From DVED01 sp963838375 (GTDB lineage: Bacteria; Cyanobacteriota; Cyanobacteriia; Cyanobacteriales; Geitlerinemataceae), in assembly GCA_963838375.1 (NCBI GenBank), contig CAWIQY010000019.1, forward strand, positions 496,001-560,000: DNA of 64,000 bases. Reading direction: 5' to 3'. Under the pieces are notes generated by a model that searched no databases, was not told the DNA's origin, and worked only from the letters and a program-made list of their open reading frames with translations. This document shows, piece by piece, positions 19,173-27,823 of this stretch (within the stretch, counting starts at the first letter, position 1; each line of letters opens with the position of its first letter). The position numbers were made by a program, and so were the translations under genes.

Positions 19173-20195
19173 TGACTTTGCCATTTCACAATCCCGCTGA
19201 ATCTGAGCTTTAAGGGCATCTAGGGAGTCGAATTTGGCTTCGGGGCGCAAGAAGTGAGCCAGACGCACGGTGAGAGTTTGACCGTATAAGTCTCCCGACC
19301 AATCTAACAAATAAACTTCGACGGTGGGACGATCGCCCAAAACCGTGGGACGACAACCGATATTCATCACTCCCGGTTGCGACTGCAACGATAAACCGTC
19401 CACCCACACGCTATAAACACCCCACCGAGGTAAAAATTTATCCCCAGACATCTGGAGATTGGCGGTGGGAAACCCCAGGGTGCGCCCCAACTGCTGTCCT
19501 TTCACAACCGTTCCGCTCAAACTGTAGGAACGTCCCAACAAGCGATGAGCCGTATCTAGGTTACCTTGCGTCAGTGCTTGACGAATATTGGAACTACTCA
19601 CCCGCTCTCCCTGTAATATGTAGAGTGGAACGATTTTCGTGTCGATGCCGTAGTTTGCCGCGATTGTCTGCAAATCGATCGCCGTTCCCGCCCTTTTCCT
19701 CCCAAAGTGAAAATCTTGCCCGACGCTAATCCGTTTAGCTTGAAGTTGGCGGACTAAAATCTCTTCCACAAAGGCTTGGGGTTCTAACTGAGCCAAATCG
19801 CGATCGAAGGGCAACAACACGAGTTGATCGACCCCAATTGCCTCTAATTGCTCGGCTTTCTCGGCTCTGGGAGTTAACAGCGATCGAGGTTGTCCGCTAA
19901 AAAATTCTTGAGGATGAGGATCGAAGGTGACAACCGTCGTGTAGATGGGTCGCCAGTCTAAAGCTTCTCCATCAGGCTCTGTCGGCTGGAGTTTCCCCCC
20001 ACCGTATCCCACCGCTTGTGCTTCTAATGAATGAATCTGGCGGTCTGGACTCCATTCCTGCGCCAACACCTGCCCAATGACTTGTCGATGACCCTGATGC
20101 ACCCCATCAAAATTACCTAGGGCAACTGTTGTTGGCACGAGTGCCGTTGTTAAAGAAGATGTTACCCGCACTTGCTCCCCTCTGACCGATCTCAA
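19155..20195 (-). CDS. ribF: Bifunctional riboflavin kinase/FMN adenylyltransferase
   Basis: RibF converts riboflavin to FMN and then FAD. The N-terminal adenylyltransferase domain shows VALGNFDGVHQGHRQVI near residues 25-41 and the HxGH-type nucleotide site. The C-terminal kinase domain shows GRTLGFPTANL near 238-248 and PGVMNIGCRPTV. There is an insert of about 25 residues (EWSPDRQIHSLEAQAVGYGG) near residue 50 compared with enterobacterial enzymes. The first few residues are uncertain, since a GTG at codon 9 (VRVTSSL) would also fit the family. Confidence 0.92.
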   Translation of the reverse strand: MRSVRGEQVRVTSSLTTALVPTTVALGNFDGVHQGHRQVIGQVLAQEWSPDRQIHSLEAQAVGYGGGKLQPTEPDGEALDWRPIYTTVVTFDPHPQEFFSGQPRSLLTPRAEKAEQLEAIGVDQLVLLPFDRDLAQLEPQAFVEEILVRQLQAKRISVGQDFHFGRKRAGTAIDLQTIAANYGIDTKIVPLYILQGERVSSSNIRQALTQGNLDTAHRLLGRSYSLSGTVVKGQQLGRTLGFPTANLQMSGDKFLPRWGVYSVWVDGLSLQSQPGVMNIGCRPTVLGDRPTVEVYLLDWSGDLYGQTLTVRLAHFLRPEAKFDSLDALKAQIQRDCEMAKSIISNK

Positions 20196-20262
20196 GGCTT
20201 CGACGTTGTGAATATTGGCGTGACTTTGTCAAGTAGACTCGATCGTCTGCAAGTCAGAACGC

Positions 20263-20282
20263 GAGGTGGCAACTGCCACCTC
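20263..20282. terminator. Hairpin at the 3' end of the MBL hydrolase gene
   Basis: GAGGTGGCA/TGCCACCTC forms a 9-bp perfect stem with a 2-base loop and overlaps the gene's stop codon. No T run follows on either strand, so a terminator role is possible but not proved. Confidence 0.4.
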
Positions 20283-21183
20283 ATGCAGATACTTTGGCAT
20301 CTTTTAATGAGTCGGATGCAGGTTCCGCTATCTGAGAGGTAACGGCAATTTCCAATCCTTCGACTGCCATAATCGCGTTGGGAAATTCTTGCTTGACATC
20401 TTCACCGACTCGATCCAAGAATTCATCTTTGTGAAGGGGATCGTGATGGAATATGACTAATGTTTTGACTTGAGCGGCGCGTGCGGCTTTGACCGCTTCT
20501 TGCCAGGTCGAATGTCCCCATCCCTTTTTACTCGATCGAGGATCGTGGTACTCTTCGTCGGTGTAGGTGGCATCGTAAATCATCACATCAGCCTGATGAG
20601 CCAACCTCTGAACGTTTGGATCGAGGTGATCGGCATAATGTTCGGTGTCGGTGATGTAAGCGACTGAGTAATTTTGCCAGCTTACCCGATAGCCCACGGC
20701 TTCTCCGGGATGGTTGAGCAAAGCGCTCTCCACTTTCACGTCATCGAGCTGCACGGTTGCCCCCACTTCAAGATCGTTAAAATCCAATTGCGCTCCCATG
20801 ATCTGTAATGGGACGGGAAAGTTGGGATGAAGCATCTGGTCGTTTAACCGTTGCTCGATCGTTGCACCGTTGGGCGCAACCGCACCGTACACGTGAAATT
20901 TATTGCCTTTGACAAACGCCGGAGTGAAAAAGGGAAAACCTTGGATGTGATCCCAGTGAGAATGGGTAAAAAATAGATAAGCTTCGACTGGCGTTTTCGA
21001 GAGCAGATGTTGTCCTAACACCCGCAATCCTGTCCCGCCGTCAAAAATCAGACGTTTGCCATCCACCCGCATTTCAATGCAGGGCGTATTACCTCCATAT
21101 TTTACTGTTTCGGGTCCCGGGCAGGCAATGCTTCCTCTAACGCCCCAGAAGTGAACCGTGAATTGGTCTTTCGTGCTAGGCAT
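20281..21183 (-). CDS. Metallo-beta-lactamase-fold hydrolase
   Basis: The 300-residue MBL-fold protein has the metal-binding motif THSHWDH at residues 73-79 (His74, His76, Asp78, His79). Further ligands are likely in ESALLNHPG, AYITDTEHY and VIFHHDP. The N-terminus FTVHFWGVRGSIACPGPETVKYGGNT is typical of a widespread bacterial subgroup related to phosphodiesterase and RNase Z folds (3',5'-cAMP phosphodiesterase-like). The substrate is not known. The start at 21183 (MPSTKDQ) is preferred over the ATG 36 bases upstream because relatives begin close to the FWGVRG strand. Confidence 0.85.
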   Translation of the reverse strand: MPSTKDQFTVHFWGVRGSIACPGPETVKYGGNTPCIEMRVDGKRLIFDGGTGLRVLGQHLLSKTPVEAYLFFTHSHWDHIQGFPFFTPAFVKGNKFHVYGAVAPNGATIEQRLNDQMLHPNFPVPLQIMGAQLDFNDLEVGATVQLDDVKVESALLNHPGEAVGYRVSWQNYSVAYITDTEHYADHLDPNVQRLAHQADVMIYDATYTDEEYHDPRSSKKGWGHSTWQEAVKAARAAQVKTLVIFHHDPLHKDEFLDRVGEDVKQEFPNAIMAVEGLEIAVTSQIAEPASDSLKDAKVSA

Positions 21184-21219
21184 GGGTATATTTTGCAGGA
21201 CTCGCGCACTTCGGTTCAT

Positions 21220-22112
21220 GAACCAGATTTTGCATTTTTCTACAGTCTATGCCATCTATAAAGTCTATGCCATCCAGGTGACTAGTTGTTTCTCCGGGCA
21301 AGGCAGATGACTGAACGGGGTTCCGCCGACTGGAACTTCGGCTACTCCATCGCGATCGATCGAACTGCACGAATCAGAGCGGAGAGTTTTGCGGTAGATG
21401 ATTGCCTCAACTTGGGGAGAGAGCGGAATTCTACCACCCCCTAGCTTAACTTTTATTTAGATGCTCTAGCGGTTAGGGTCGTTTTGACCACCTCGCTACA
21501 CTTAATTATAGTCCCAAGCGGTTGAAACCGCTGACGCCGATTTTAATCCCTCATACATACGTCTGGGGATTTTCAATCACCTTTACTATTTTTGCCCGAT
21601 TTGGCAAATTTCGGCAACTTTCATACGCTTTGCGCCCAGCAGTTAGAAGATTGTCTCCTGCAAATCCCAAAGACGATTATTTACAGCCATGCCAGACCCT
21701 CCTCTTTTCCCGTGGCTGCGCATATGAGAACACGGGAAACAGAGTGAGAGTTGACATCCTCACCGCATTTTTAGAGCGGTGATGCCCAAAGAGTGATGTT
21801 TGGGTTCGGTCTTCATCGCAACTTCCTCCACTTTTAGAAGGCTTGTCCCGTCTGACGTTCGTTTCACGGGCTTTGGTTATAGCCTCCCGCCAGCCCTGCG
21901 GTAAATCTCGTAGTTTAAACGACAAATCCCTCTACAAGGGGCAGGTTTGCGACCCAGTGTTCTGATGATAACCCAGTCAAAACTGACTCGGGCTATTCAC
22001 CGAATTCGATCGCAAAGAGATAGGTTCGCTCTTCCTTCATCGCATTGTTAAAGGAGATGGGAAAACTCGAACTGAATGAGTTGGTGTTTGGGTGCGGCGC
22101 TAACCCGCGAAC
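21220..22112. other. Long intergenic region with decayed mobile-element DNA
   Basis: Nearly 900 bases carry no convincing gene. Two small hairpins are visible: AGCGGTT/AACCGCT at 21517-21532 and CACCGC/GCGGTG at 21761-21781. The open frames here (for example 21522-21782 plus and 21677-21925 minus) lack family resemblance over their length. The second hairpin and its flank look like the right end of an IS200/IS605 element, listed separately. Confidence 0.5.
21755..21960 (-). mobile_element. IS200/IS605-type right-end remnant
   Basis: Read on the minus strand, the segment ends GGGCATCACCGC, a short loop, then GCGGTGAGGATGTCAAC. A hairpin followed by GAGGATGTCAA is the usual right end after tnpB in cyanobacterial IS200/IS605 elements (from memory). 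The preceding 150 bases have short stretches reminiscent of the tnpB 3' region but no full frame. No tnpA or intact tnpB is present, so this is at most a remnant. Confidence 0.4.
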
Positions 22113-22493
22113 TCACATTTCTTCGTCTTCGCTCCCAACTTGTTTGAGATGGATGTGTTTGCGTCCCAGACTAATTTCAAACTCATCTCCGGGTTGGAGA
22201 CCCATTTGTTTAGTATATGCCGAACCGATGAGTAAATTCCCGTTGGACTGGACGCTAATCCGATAACTGGCACTGCGTCCACCTCGTCCATTACTCGATT
22301 GTTTGCTGTCAAGCTGAATGCCTTCGGCATCAATCAGGGCATTCAAGAATTTCATCATGTTGACTCGGTCTACACCATTTTTGGTTTGGGTATAGTAACC
22401 GCATTCTCTAGCCTTCTCCTCTTTACTGAGGTTGCCGAGGTCTTTGACCTTCTTAAGTAAGCTTTCTCCAGTTAATGCTTCGACTGTCTTCAT
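22113..22493 (-). CDS. cyAbrB-family transcriptional regulator
   Basis: The 126-residue protein of the cyanobacterial AbrB family has an N-terminal segment (LTGESLLKKVKDL, KARECGYYTQTKNG) and a C-terminal AbrB-like domain (YRISVQSNGNLLIGSAYTKQMGLQPGDEFEI). cyAbrB proteins are abundant cyanobacterial regulators involved in carbon and nitrogen metabolism and in nucleoid-level control. The length is normal. Which of the two common paralogues it matches cannot be settled from sequence alone. Confidence 0.9.
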   Translation of the reverse strand: MKTVEALTGESLLKKVKDLGNLSKEEKARECGYYTQTKNGVDRVNMMKFLNALIDAEGIQLDSKQSSNGRGGRSASYRISVQSNGNLLIGSAYTKQMGLQPGDEFEISLGRKHIHLKQVGSEDEEM

Positions 22494-22993
22494 TCTAGTT
22501 TGTCAACCTTAAGTTTCGTTTCAACCCTAGCATAGCAGTTATCTGCTACGGTAATTTTACCTGACATTTGCTAAGTATAAAAGCTTTGGCAAAGTTTTAG
22601 CTTGGTGTTGGCTTATTAGCTTATCATACTTAGAATCGATCGACGTTTAAGGGGAGCTTGGAGATTGAAAATCAGCACTTAGAGGTCGCACTCGGTTAGG
22701 ATCGAGACTCAAGGTTCTTCGATTGGAAAATCGAGAGCTGTCTTAGAGAGAAAGGATCGAGGCTCACTCAGTGGGTTTCTGTCAACTTTTCCAGACTTAC
22801 AGCAGAGATGGCATGAAGATCTCGATCGATGGATCGAGAGAAGAAGCAGAGTCGATCTTTGGGGTTTCCATCCAACCGATCCAAATCAATTTCCGGGACA
22901 TGGATCGACCTCAGAAGCGGCGGCGAAAGATGGAAAAAAGCAGCCCTTTCACCTCCGGCAAAGAAGAGAATTAGAGTTAGGTTGAAGTGACGT
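22494..22993. other. Intergenic region between cyabrB and rrf2
   Basis: This region of 500 bases has no supported gene. A 67-codon frame at 22771-22974 has an unlikely composition and no motif. The two flanking regulators are divergent, so both promoters should be here. No clear boxes or RNA genes are visible. Confidence 0.4.
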
Positions 22994-23437
22994 ATGAAGT
23001 TAACTACCCGAGGTCATTATAGTGTCAAAGCACTGCTAGATTTAAGTTTGCAACCCGATCGCGCCCCGACCTCAGTCAAGGCTATATCCCGGCGTCAGGA
23101 CTTGAGCGCCCCGTATCTGGAAAAGCTATTGATTGCGATGCGTCGTGCTGGATTGGTGAAATCTACTCGAGGCGTACAAGGGGGATACCAACTCGCCCGA
23201 TCCCCATCTCAAATTTCTTTAGGACAAATACTCGAGGCGGTGGGTGAAACTTTGGAACCATTACCCCATCATATCCCCGATGCCGAACAAGCGGAAGACT
23301 GGGTGACTTTTACCCTGTGGAATCGCTTGCACCAAAAGCTCAAAGAAGCACTCTACAGTATTTCCTTGGAAGATCTATATTATGATGCTCGCAGTTGGCA
23401 AGCGGCTCAAGGAGAGGAGACGAGTTTTGTGGTCTAA
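22994..23437 (+). CDS. Rrf2-family transcriptional regulator without Fe-S cysteines
   Basis: The 147-residue winged-helix protein begins MKLTTRGHYSVKALLDL and continues with the recognition region APYLEKLLIAMRRAGLVKSTRGVQGGYQLAR. This is the IscR/Rrf2 fold. The three cysteines that hold the Fe-S cluster in IscR are absent (the region near residues 92-106 reads HHIPDAEQAEDWV), so it cannot sense iron-sulfur status in the IscR way. It is 33 bases upstream of cbiB on the same strand, so it could be co-transcribed with it. The target genes are unknown. Confidence 0.9.
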   Translation: MKLTTRGHYSVKALLDLSLQPDRAPTSVKAISRRQDLSAPYLEKLLIAMRRAGLVKSTRGVQGGYQLARSPSQISLGQILEAVGETLEPLPHHIPDAEQAEDWVTFTLWNRLHQKLKEALYSISLEDLYYDARSWQAAQGEETSFVV

Positions 23438-23470
23438 AGTCGGTCTAAGTCCCCAGCTAATCCCCCGTAT

Positions 23471-24436
23471 ATGACTCTCGATCTGTACCCAATTGTTGTC
23501 TTAGCTCTGGCTGCCGGATTGGACTACCTCGTGGGCGATCCCTGGGGATGGATTCATCCAGTACAAGTTGTGGGATGGACAATCGATCGCACTTCTGGCA
23601 TCATTTTAGATCGATTGAAACGTCCGGCACTGCGGTGGTGGGCTGGAGGATTTTTAGCGATCGTAGCGATCGTGGGGAGCGGTTTAGTCGGGGGAATGGC
23701 GATCGAAGTCGCTAACTCCCTCCATCCACTTTTGGGGGGAATAACCGCGACTATTTTGTTAGCCAGCTGTTTTGCCGGACGCAGTTTGCGCCATGCAGCG
23801 GTCGATGTTTTGCAACCGTTAACCTCAGGAGATCTTACCACTACCCGAAGTCGATTGGCTCTCTACGTCGGTCGGGATACCGATCGTTTGACCGAAGTGG
23901 AAATGCTGCGGGCAGTATTAGAAACCGTTAGCGAAAATGCGGTAGATGGGGTGATGGCTCCTTTATTTTATGCTCTGGTGGGACTTGGATTTCCCGAGAT
24001 CGGGATTGTTCCTCTAGCGCTTGCCTACAAAACCGCCAGTACCCTCGATTCTATGGTGGGTTACAAAGAAGAACCTTACACCCATTTGGGATGGTGGAGC
24101 GCCAAAATAGAAGATGTTTTAACGTGGCTTCCCTGTCGGCTAACGGTCGTTACTTTAGGGCTATTGAAGGGTAAATTGAGAAGGGTTTGGAGACTGTGCC
24201 GACGAGATGCCATCCGCGATCCCAGTCCCAATTCCGGTTGGAGTGAGTGTGCTTATGCTGCGATTTTGGGGGTACAACTGGGCGGCACGAACTGGTATCG
24301 GGGAGTGGTGAAGGAGAAACCTTTGTTGGGAGATTTCGATCGCCCCATTACCCCAGAAATCGTTTTGAAAGCTCTGCAACTGACGCGCGACTGTTTTCTG
24401 GTTTGGTTAGCGCTCGGGATTATTTTTATGGGCTAG
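23471..24436 (+). CDS. cbiB: Adenosylcobinamide-phosphate synthase (CbiB/CobD)
   Basis: This is a membrane enzyme of 321 residues that joins aminopropanol phosphate to adenosylcobyric acid. Its features are GDPWGWIHPVQVVGWTID near residues 22-39, SENAVDGVMAPLFYALVG near 155-172, the MVGYKEEPYTHLGWWSAKIEDV block near 195-216 and AILGVQLGGTNWYRG. Several hydrophobic helices match the family. It uses the product of the threonine-phosphate decarboxylase encoded at 1.6 kb. Confidence 0.93.
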   Translation: MTLDLYPIVVLALAAGLDYLVGDPWGWIHPVQVVGWTIDRTSGIILDRLKRPALRWWAGGFLAIVAIVGSGLVGGMAIEVANSLHPLLGGITATILLASCFAGRSLRHAAVDVLQPLTSGDLTTTRSRLALYVGRDTDRLTEVEMLRAVLETVSENAVDGVMAPLFYALVGLGFPEIGIVPLALAYKTASTLDSMVGYKEEPYTHLGWWSAKIEDVLTWLPCRLTVVTLGLLKGKLRRVWRLCRRDAIRDPSPNSGWSECAYAAILGVQLGGTNWYRGVVKEKPLLGDFDRPITPEIVLKALQLTRDCFLVWLALGIIFMG

Positions 24437-24571
24437 TGGCTAGTGGCTAGCGACTAGCGGGAAATCACCATTACTTATCATTTCTTACTTATGTAGTTCT
24501 TACTCAGGGCACTGTTCCCCTTTTACCTTTGGCTTTCTGCTTGCTTATTACTGGATCGCTATAACCGGAGA

Positions 24572-25102
24572 CTATCCCAGACTCAACCCAATTAAAATGG
24601 CTAAAATCGCGATCGCCAAAACCAGAGATCCCCACATAAATCGATCGTCTTCGGTTTCAATTTGGCTGGGATCGAGAGGTTCGGGTTCCGGTTGGAGACG
24701 GCGAGGGGGACGTTGACGTTTGGGTGCATTCGATCCGCGTCGATCTTCGATCGCGCTGTCTTCGATATTGCTAAGATCTGGAATTTGTGTGAGCCACTCC
24801 GGACGTTTTTCTAACTTCGGGGCTTCGAGAATGTACAGCAGACGGCGACCTTGTTGACGAGTTTGCCCATCTGGGTGTTTGCTCAGTTGGCGGCACAAGG
24901 CGATCGCATCTTGGGATTGACCGCTAGCTTGATAGGCGGTGACGAGCCACATTTGCATTTCTCCGCCCAAGGGAGAATTGCGGTTGATTAAGGCACAAGC
25001 TTTCTCTAAAGCGGCGACAGATTGGCGATACTGTCCGCACTCGAATGCTTGTTTTCCAGTTTGATACTCGGTATTGGCAACTTTGAGATTGTCTGAACTC
25101 AC
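24572..25102 (-). CDS. TPR-like protein with a C-terminal membrane anchor
   Basis: The 176-residue protein has two TPR-like helix pairs in its first 90 residues (TEYQTGKQAFECGQYRQSVA, AYQASGQSQDAIALCRQL). A proline/arginine-rich linker (KRQRPPRRLQPEPEPLDPSQ) follows, and then one hydrophobic helix at the very C-terminus (MWGSLVLAIAILAILIGLSL). This makes it a tail-anchored protein with its TPR domain in the cytoplasm. It lies 66 bases downstream of cpeR on the same strand and may be read through from the cpe operon. No function is known to me. Confidence 0.75.
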   Translation of the reverse strand: MSSDNLKVANTEYQTGKQAFECGQYRQSVAALEKACALINRNSPLGGEMQMWLVTAYQASGQSQDAIALCRQLSKHPDGQTRQQGRRLLYILEAPKLEKRPEWLTQIPDLSNIEDSAIEDRRGSNAPKRQRPPRRLQPEPEPLDPSQIETEDDRFMWGSLVLAIAILAILIGLSLG

Positions 25103-25168
25103 GGTGATAGCGATTAGCAGTTAGCAACGATCTGAACTCCTGTAACTTCTGTATTCTAAACTTCTTTC

Positions 25169-25474
25169 TCATCCCCGTTCGTCAAATCGACTATAGAAAC
25201 CGCCGTATTTTACCCAATATTGCTTGAGATTGTGGGTGGGAGTATGTAAGCTGGCTTTGGCTTGGTAAACGATCACTTTGCGGTGATTGCCAATCCAGAT
25301 TTTTTTGCTAGGACGGACGGAAACGATCGCCCCTCCCAAGCTTTGCACGCACTCTTCAAATCGCTCGACGGTGGAATATTCCACGGTTTCTAAGAAAAAA
25401 AAGTTACCCGAACAAATCAGATGCCGACTCCGTATCCAAGACTTCATTGTGTTTTCGGCTAATGGAGGCAGCAT
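25169..25474 (-). CDS. cpeR: Phycoerythrin operon activator CpeR
   Basis: The 101-residue protein begins MLPPLAENTMKSWIRSRHLI and ends KQYWVKYGGFYSRFDERG. This is the conserved CpeR sequence, including SGNFFFLETVEYSTVERFEE and WIGNHRKVIVYQAKASLHTP. In Fremyella diplosiphon CpeR is encoded at the end of the cpeCDESTR operon and is needed for cpeBA expression. The gene order here is the same. The start at 25474 gives the usual length; an in-frame extension to 25612 lies within cpeT and is not needed. Confidence 0.93.
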   Translation of the reverse strand: MLPPLAENTMKSWIRSRHLICSGNFFFLETVEYSTVERFEECVQSLGGAIVSVRPSKKIWIGNHRKVIVYQAKASLHTPTHNLKQYWVKYGGFYSRFDERG

Positions 25475-25493
25475 GGTTTCTGGAAGAGGCGAG

Positions 25494-26111
25494 TCAACTC
25501 TCGTTTGTTTTGGGGATTTGCACGGGGACTTCGCGGGCAAAACAGGTTGACTTTTCAAACTGCAAAGGTCCTTCAGCCGAACCCCAAACGTATTCGTGGG
25601 TACTGACATCAAAACCCCGATCGCGACTGACCCAAGTCTTTTCTGTCAGTTCGACTTCGCTGACTAAATAAGTTTGACGACCGTTTTTTGGAATCAGGCA
25701 GTTGTTTCCCGGTTCGACGCCGCCGATAAATCGATCGCCATCGCGCTGGAAAACCATCGAACAGTTGCATCGTCGTTGAAGACGATCGGGCGTAATCGTT
25801 TTTAAAATACTCAGCTCTCGAGCCGCACCAGCAAACCACAACGGATCGGACAATCCATAGTTTTCAATATAAATATCATTACCTCGATCGACGAATCGAT
25901 GAACGCCCTGACGATAGGGACGCCACAAATCGTAGTCGTATACTTGTTCGGAATAAAACCCAATTCCTGAAAAAAATTCCCAAGGCAAAGGACGAAAAAA
26001 CACTCGAATATGAGCAAATCGGGTGGGTTCTTCTTGAGATTGTTTGTAGTTGCTAAATTCCCCAGCCATCCATTGGGCTAGGACGATCGAATCGTTAGAA
26101 AACATTTTCAC
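25494..26111 (-). CDS. cpeT: Phycoerythrobilin lyase CpeT
   Basis: The 205-residue CpeT/CpcT-family lyase opens with VLAQWMAGEFSNYKQSQEEP and carries FFRPLPWEFFSGIGFYSEQVYD, YRQGVHRFVD and CNCSMVFQRDGDRFIGGVEPG, all typical of the family. CpeT attaches phycoerythrobilin to Cys165 of the beta subunit in F. diplosiphon, and the CpeB encoded here has that cysteine. A start two codons later (ATG at 26105) is equally possible. The gene is second to last in the operon, 19 bases before cpeR. Confidence 0.93.
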   Translation of the reverse strand: MKMFSNDSIVLAQWMAGEFSNYKQSQEEPTRFAHIRVFFRPLPWEFFSGIGFYSEQVYDYDLWRPYRQGVHRFVDRGNDIYIENYGLSDPLWFAGAARELSILKTITPDRLQRRCNCSMVFQRDGDRFIGGVEPGNNCLIPKNGRQTYLVSEVELTEKTWVSRDRGFDVSTHEYVWGSAEGPLQFEKSTCFAREVPVQIPKTNES

Positions 26112-26179
26112 ATAGTGGTTAGTTGCGCTTTTGTTTGTTGTTAGGGGTTTATGGCCAATCCCAAATCCGAAATAAAAAA

Positions 26180-26719
26180 TCAGTTAGATTGCCGGGATAA
26201 GTCACGAATTTCGGAGGCAAATGAGGCGGTAATTACGGCTGTTCCTGCGCTGGTTTTAATCAGAGAAACGCGAAATCGAGTGTTGGGATTGGCAAACCAA
26301 ATTTGTTCTTCGGCTGCCGCACGATCGTAGTTGGTGACCAAAATAAATCGATCGTCTTCTGTGAGACGATAGCGGCCGATCGCTGGTATCGTTTCTGCAT
26401 ACCCTTGCGATCGCAATAATCGACCTTGATTCGGAAGTTCTGGATCGGGAATGGGCACTAAAATGCAGTTTCCCTCGATGGTTTCTTCCTCATCCCAATC
26501 GGATTCTCCTTCCCAACTCATATGAAAAGGACTGACGGCGATTGCTGGATCGATATCGTGGGTTTTGCACAATTCTAGCACTGCCGGATTGTTGACAGCT
26601 AAAGCGGTAATTTCGATCGTCGATCGGACTTCTTCAAAATGCTGAAATGCCAGATTGTGACCGCTGCGTTGCGATCGCCAACAGCCGATCGATCTCTCCA
26701 CAAATTCGCGAATATTCAT
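26180..26719 (-). CDS. cpeS: Phycoerythrobilin lyase CpeS
   Basis: This is a CpcS/CpeS-family lipocalin-like lyase of 179 residues beginning MNIREFVERSIGCWRSQRSG. The conserved strand GNCILVPIPDPELPNQGRLLRSQGYAE and the C-terminal ERIWFANPNLR-like stretch (EEQIWFANPNTRFRVSLIK) are present. CpeS attaches phycoerythrobilin to Cys80 (Cys82 in alignment numbering) of the beta subunit. The start at 26719 matches relatives; an ATG four codons upstream (26731) is also open. It lies between the linker cpeD and cpeT. Confidence 0.93.
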   Translation of the reverse strand: MNIREFVERSIGCWRSQRSGHNLAFQHFEEVRSTIEITALAVNNPAVLELCKTHDIDPAIAVSPFHMSWEGESDWDEEETIEGNCILVPIPDPELPNQGRLLRSQGYAETIPAIGRYRLTEDDRFILVTNYDRAAAEEQIWFANPNTRFRVSLIKTSAGTAVITASFASEIRDLSRQSN

Positions 26720-26875
26720 ACCAGATCCCACGACTAAATCGATAGCACGAGTTTAGGAGGAAATCGGAGATTCAATCTCGAACTCGATCGAGGCAGACTA
26801 AAGTAGCCAAAAAGCGCTGACATTTTTCCTCACTTCCAGTTCCCAACCAACGCTCCGATTTCCCCAAACCTTGAC

Positions 26876-27654
26876 TTAAATCTCGGTAATACTAACGATC
26901 GTACCGCTAGAGCGATGAATCCGCTGAATTTGCGGGGTCATCTTGCGACCCGAAACGATATACTCAGTGGTACTGCGACGGCGACGATTGCAGTCGAATT
27001 TCGCGCCTTTCACCACAATCTTGAATTTCTTCTCAGTGGTTGAGATCGATTTGGGCGCTTTAATCTCAGACGTGCTATTGGTGGCAACGGCATACACCAG
27101 TTGGGAAGCCTTCACCGCACTGTCGCTTTCGGCCGGACCCGGAACACGGAGAAAATCCGGTTATAAGCGATCTGCTTTTGCCCCACTTGGCTTTGGATGC
27201 CACGATAGTAAGGCACAACATTGTCACCAAACGCAGACTGATATTCAGCACTATCGAGATAAGAATCGATTTCTGCATCGTAGCCTTCGTTAATGCAACG
27301 CTGGATGTGTTCGGAAACCTCAGCTTGGTCGGCAGGGGCACGTCCCAACAAATGCTTGAAGTTTAGTTCTACAAATCGATAAGGCGCAGCGGATTCAAAG
27401 AAACGCGCGCGATAGTTTGCCGATTTGGCGACGCCCCGAACAAATTCTCGCACGGAAATACTACGATCGCACAATTGCGATTCCAAGCTTACCAACCGTT
27501 CGCTCTCCATCACGTGGGCGTTCCCCAAAACTTGGCGATACACACCCCGAATCACCCCCTGGACTTCTTCGGCACTACTAGTTGCCCAAAGTTCTACCGG
27601 GGAACCCCAAAAGGCATCGATGCCAAATTTCACTGCTGGAGCCGTACTAACCAT
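26876..27654 (-). CDS. cpeD: Phycoerythrin rod linker (CpeD-like), frame break near 27,135
   Basis: The N-terminal frame (27112-27654) encodes a phycobilisome linker domain: YRQVLGNAHVMESERL, ISVREFVRGVAKS, VELNFKHLLGRAP, YDAEIDSYLDSAEYQ, VPYYRG. It ends early after YNRIFSVFRVRPKATVR. A second frame overlapping at GTGA (26876-27115) encodes the CpcD-like cap (KKFKIVVKGAKFD...IQRIHRSSGTIVSITEI). Reading the second frame further upstream gives PGPAESDSAVKASQLVYAVA, which matches the normal spacer after SVF in such linkers. One missing or extra base near 27,130-27,145 therefore probably splits a single 255-residue linker. CpeD is the best match, but CpeE cannot be excluded. Confidence 0.8.
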
Positions 27655-27823
27655 AATTTATATCTCTCCTAATTTATCGGATTAAAATTCAATTCAATTA
27701 CATGGAAACCCATTTTCCGATACACCTGCGATTAAAAATCCAGTGCCAATCGGATGGTAGATTGCCCATCCTCGAAGAAACGCAATTGGCGACTGGGCTA
27801 ATTGCGTTTCTATCTGAGTTGAC

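Noticed and set aside
21522..21782. An 86-codon plus-strand frame in the region before cyabrB
   Set aside because: No family resemblance. It overlaps the hairpin that looks like an IS200/IS605 end.
22771..22974. A 67-codon frame before the rrf2 gene
   Set aside because: The composition is unlike the neighbouring genes and no motif is visible. It is kept as intergenic.
27112..27118. Programmed frameshifting in cpeD
   Set aside because: No slippery heptamer or downstream pseudoknot is evident, and similar one-base breaks occur in aroK and atpH, so an indel error is simpler.
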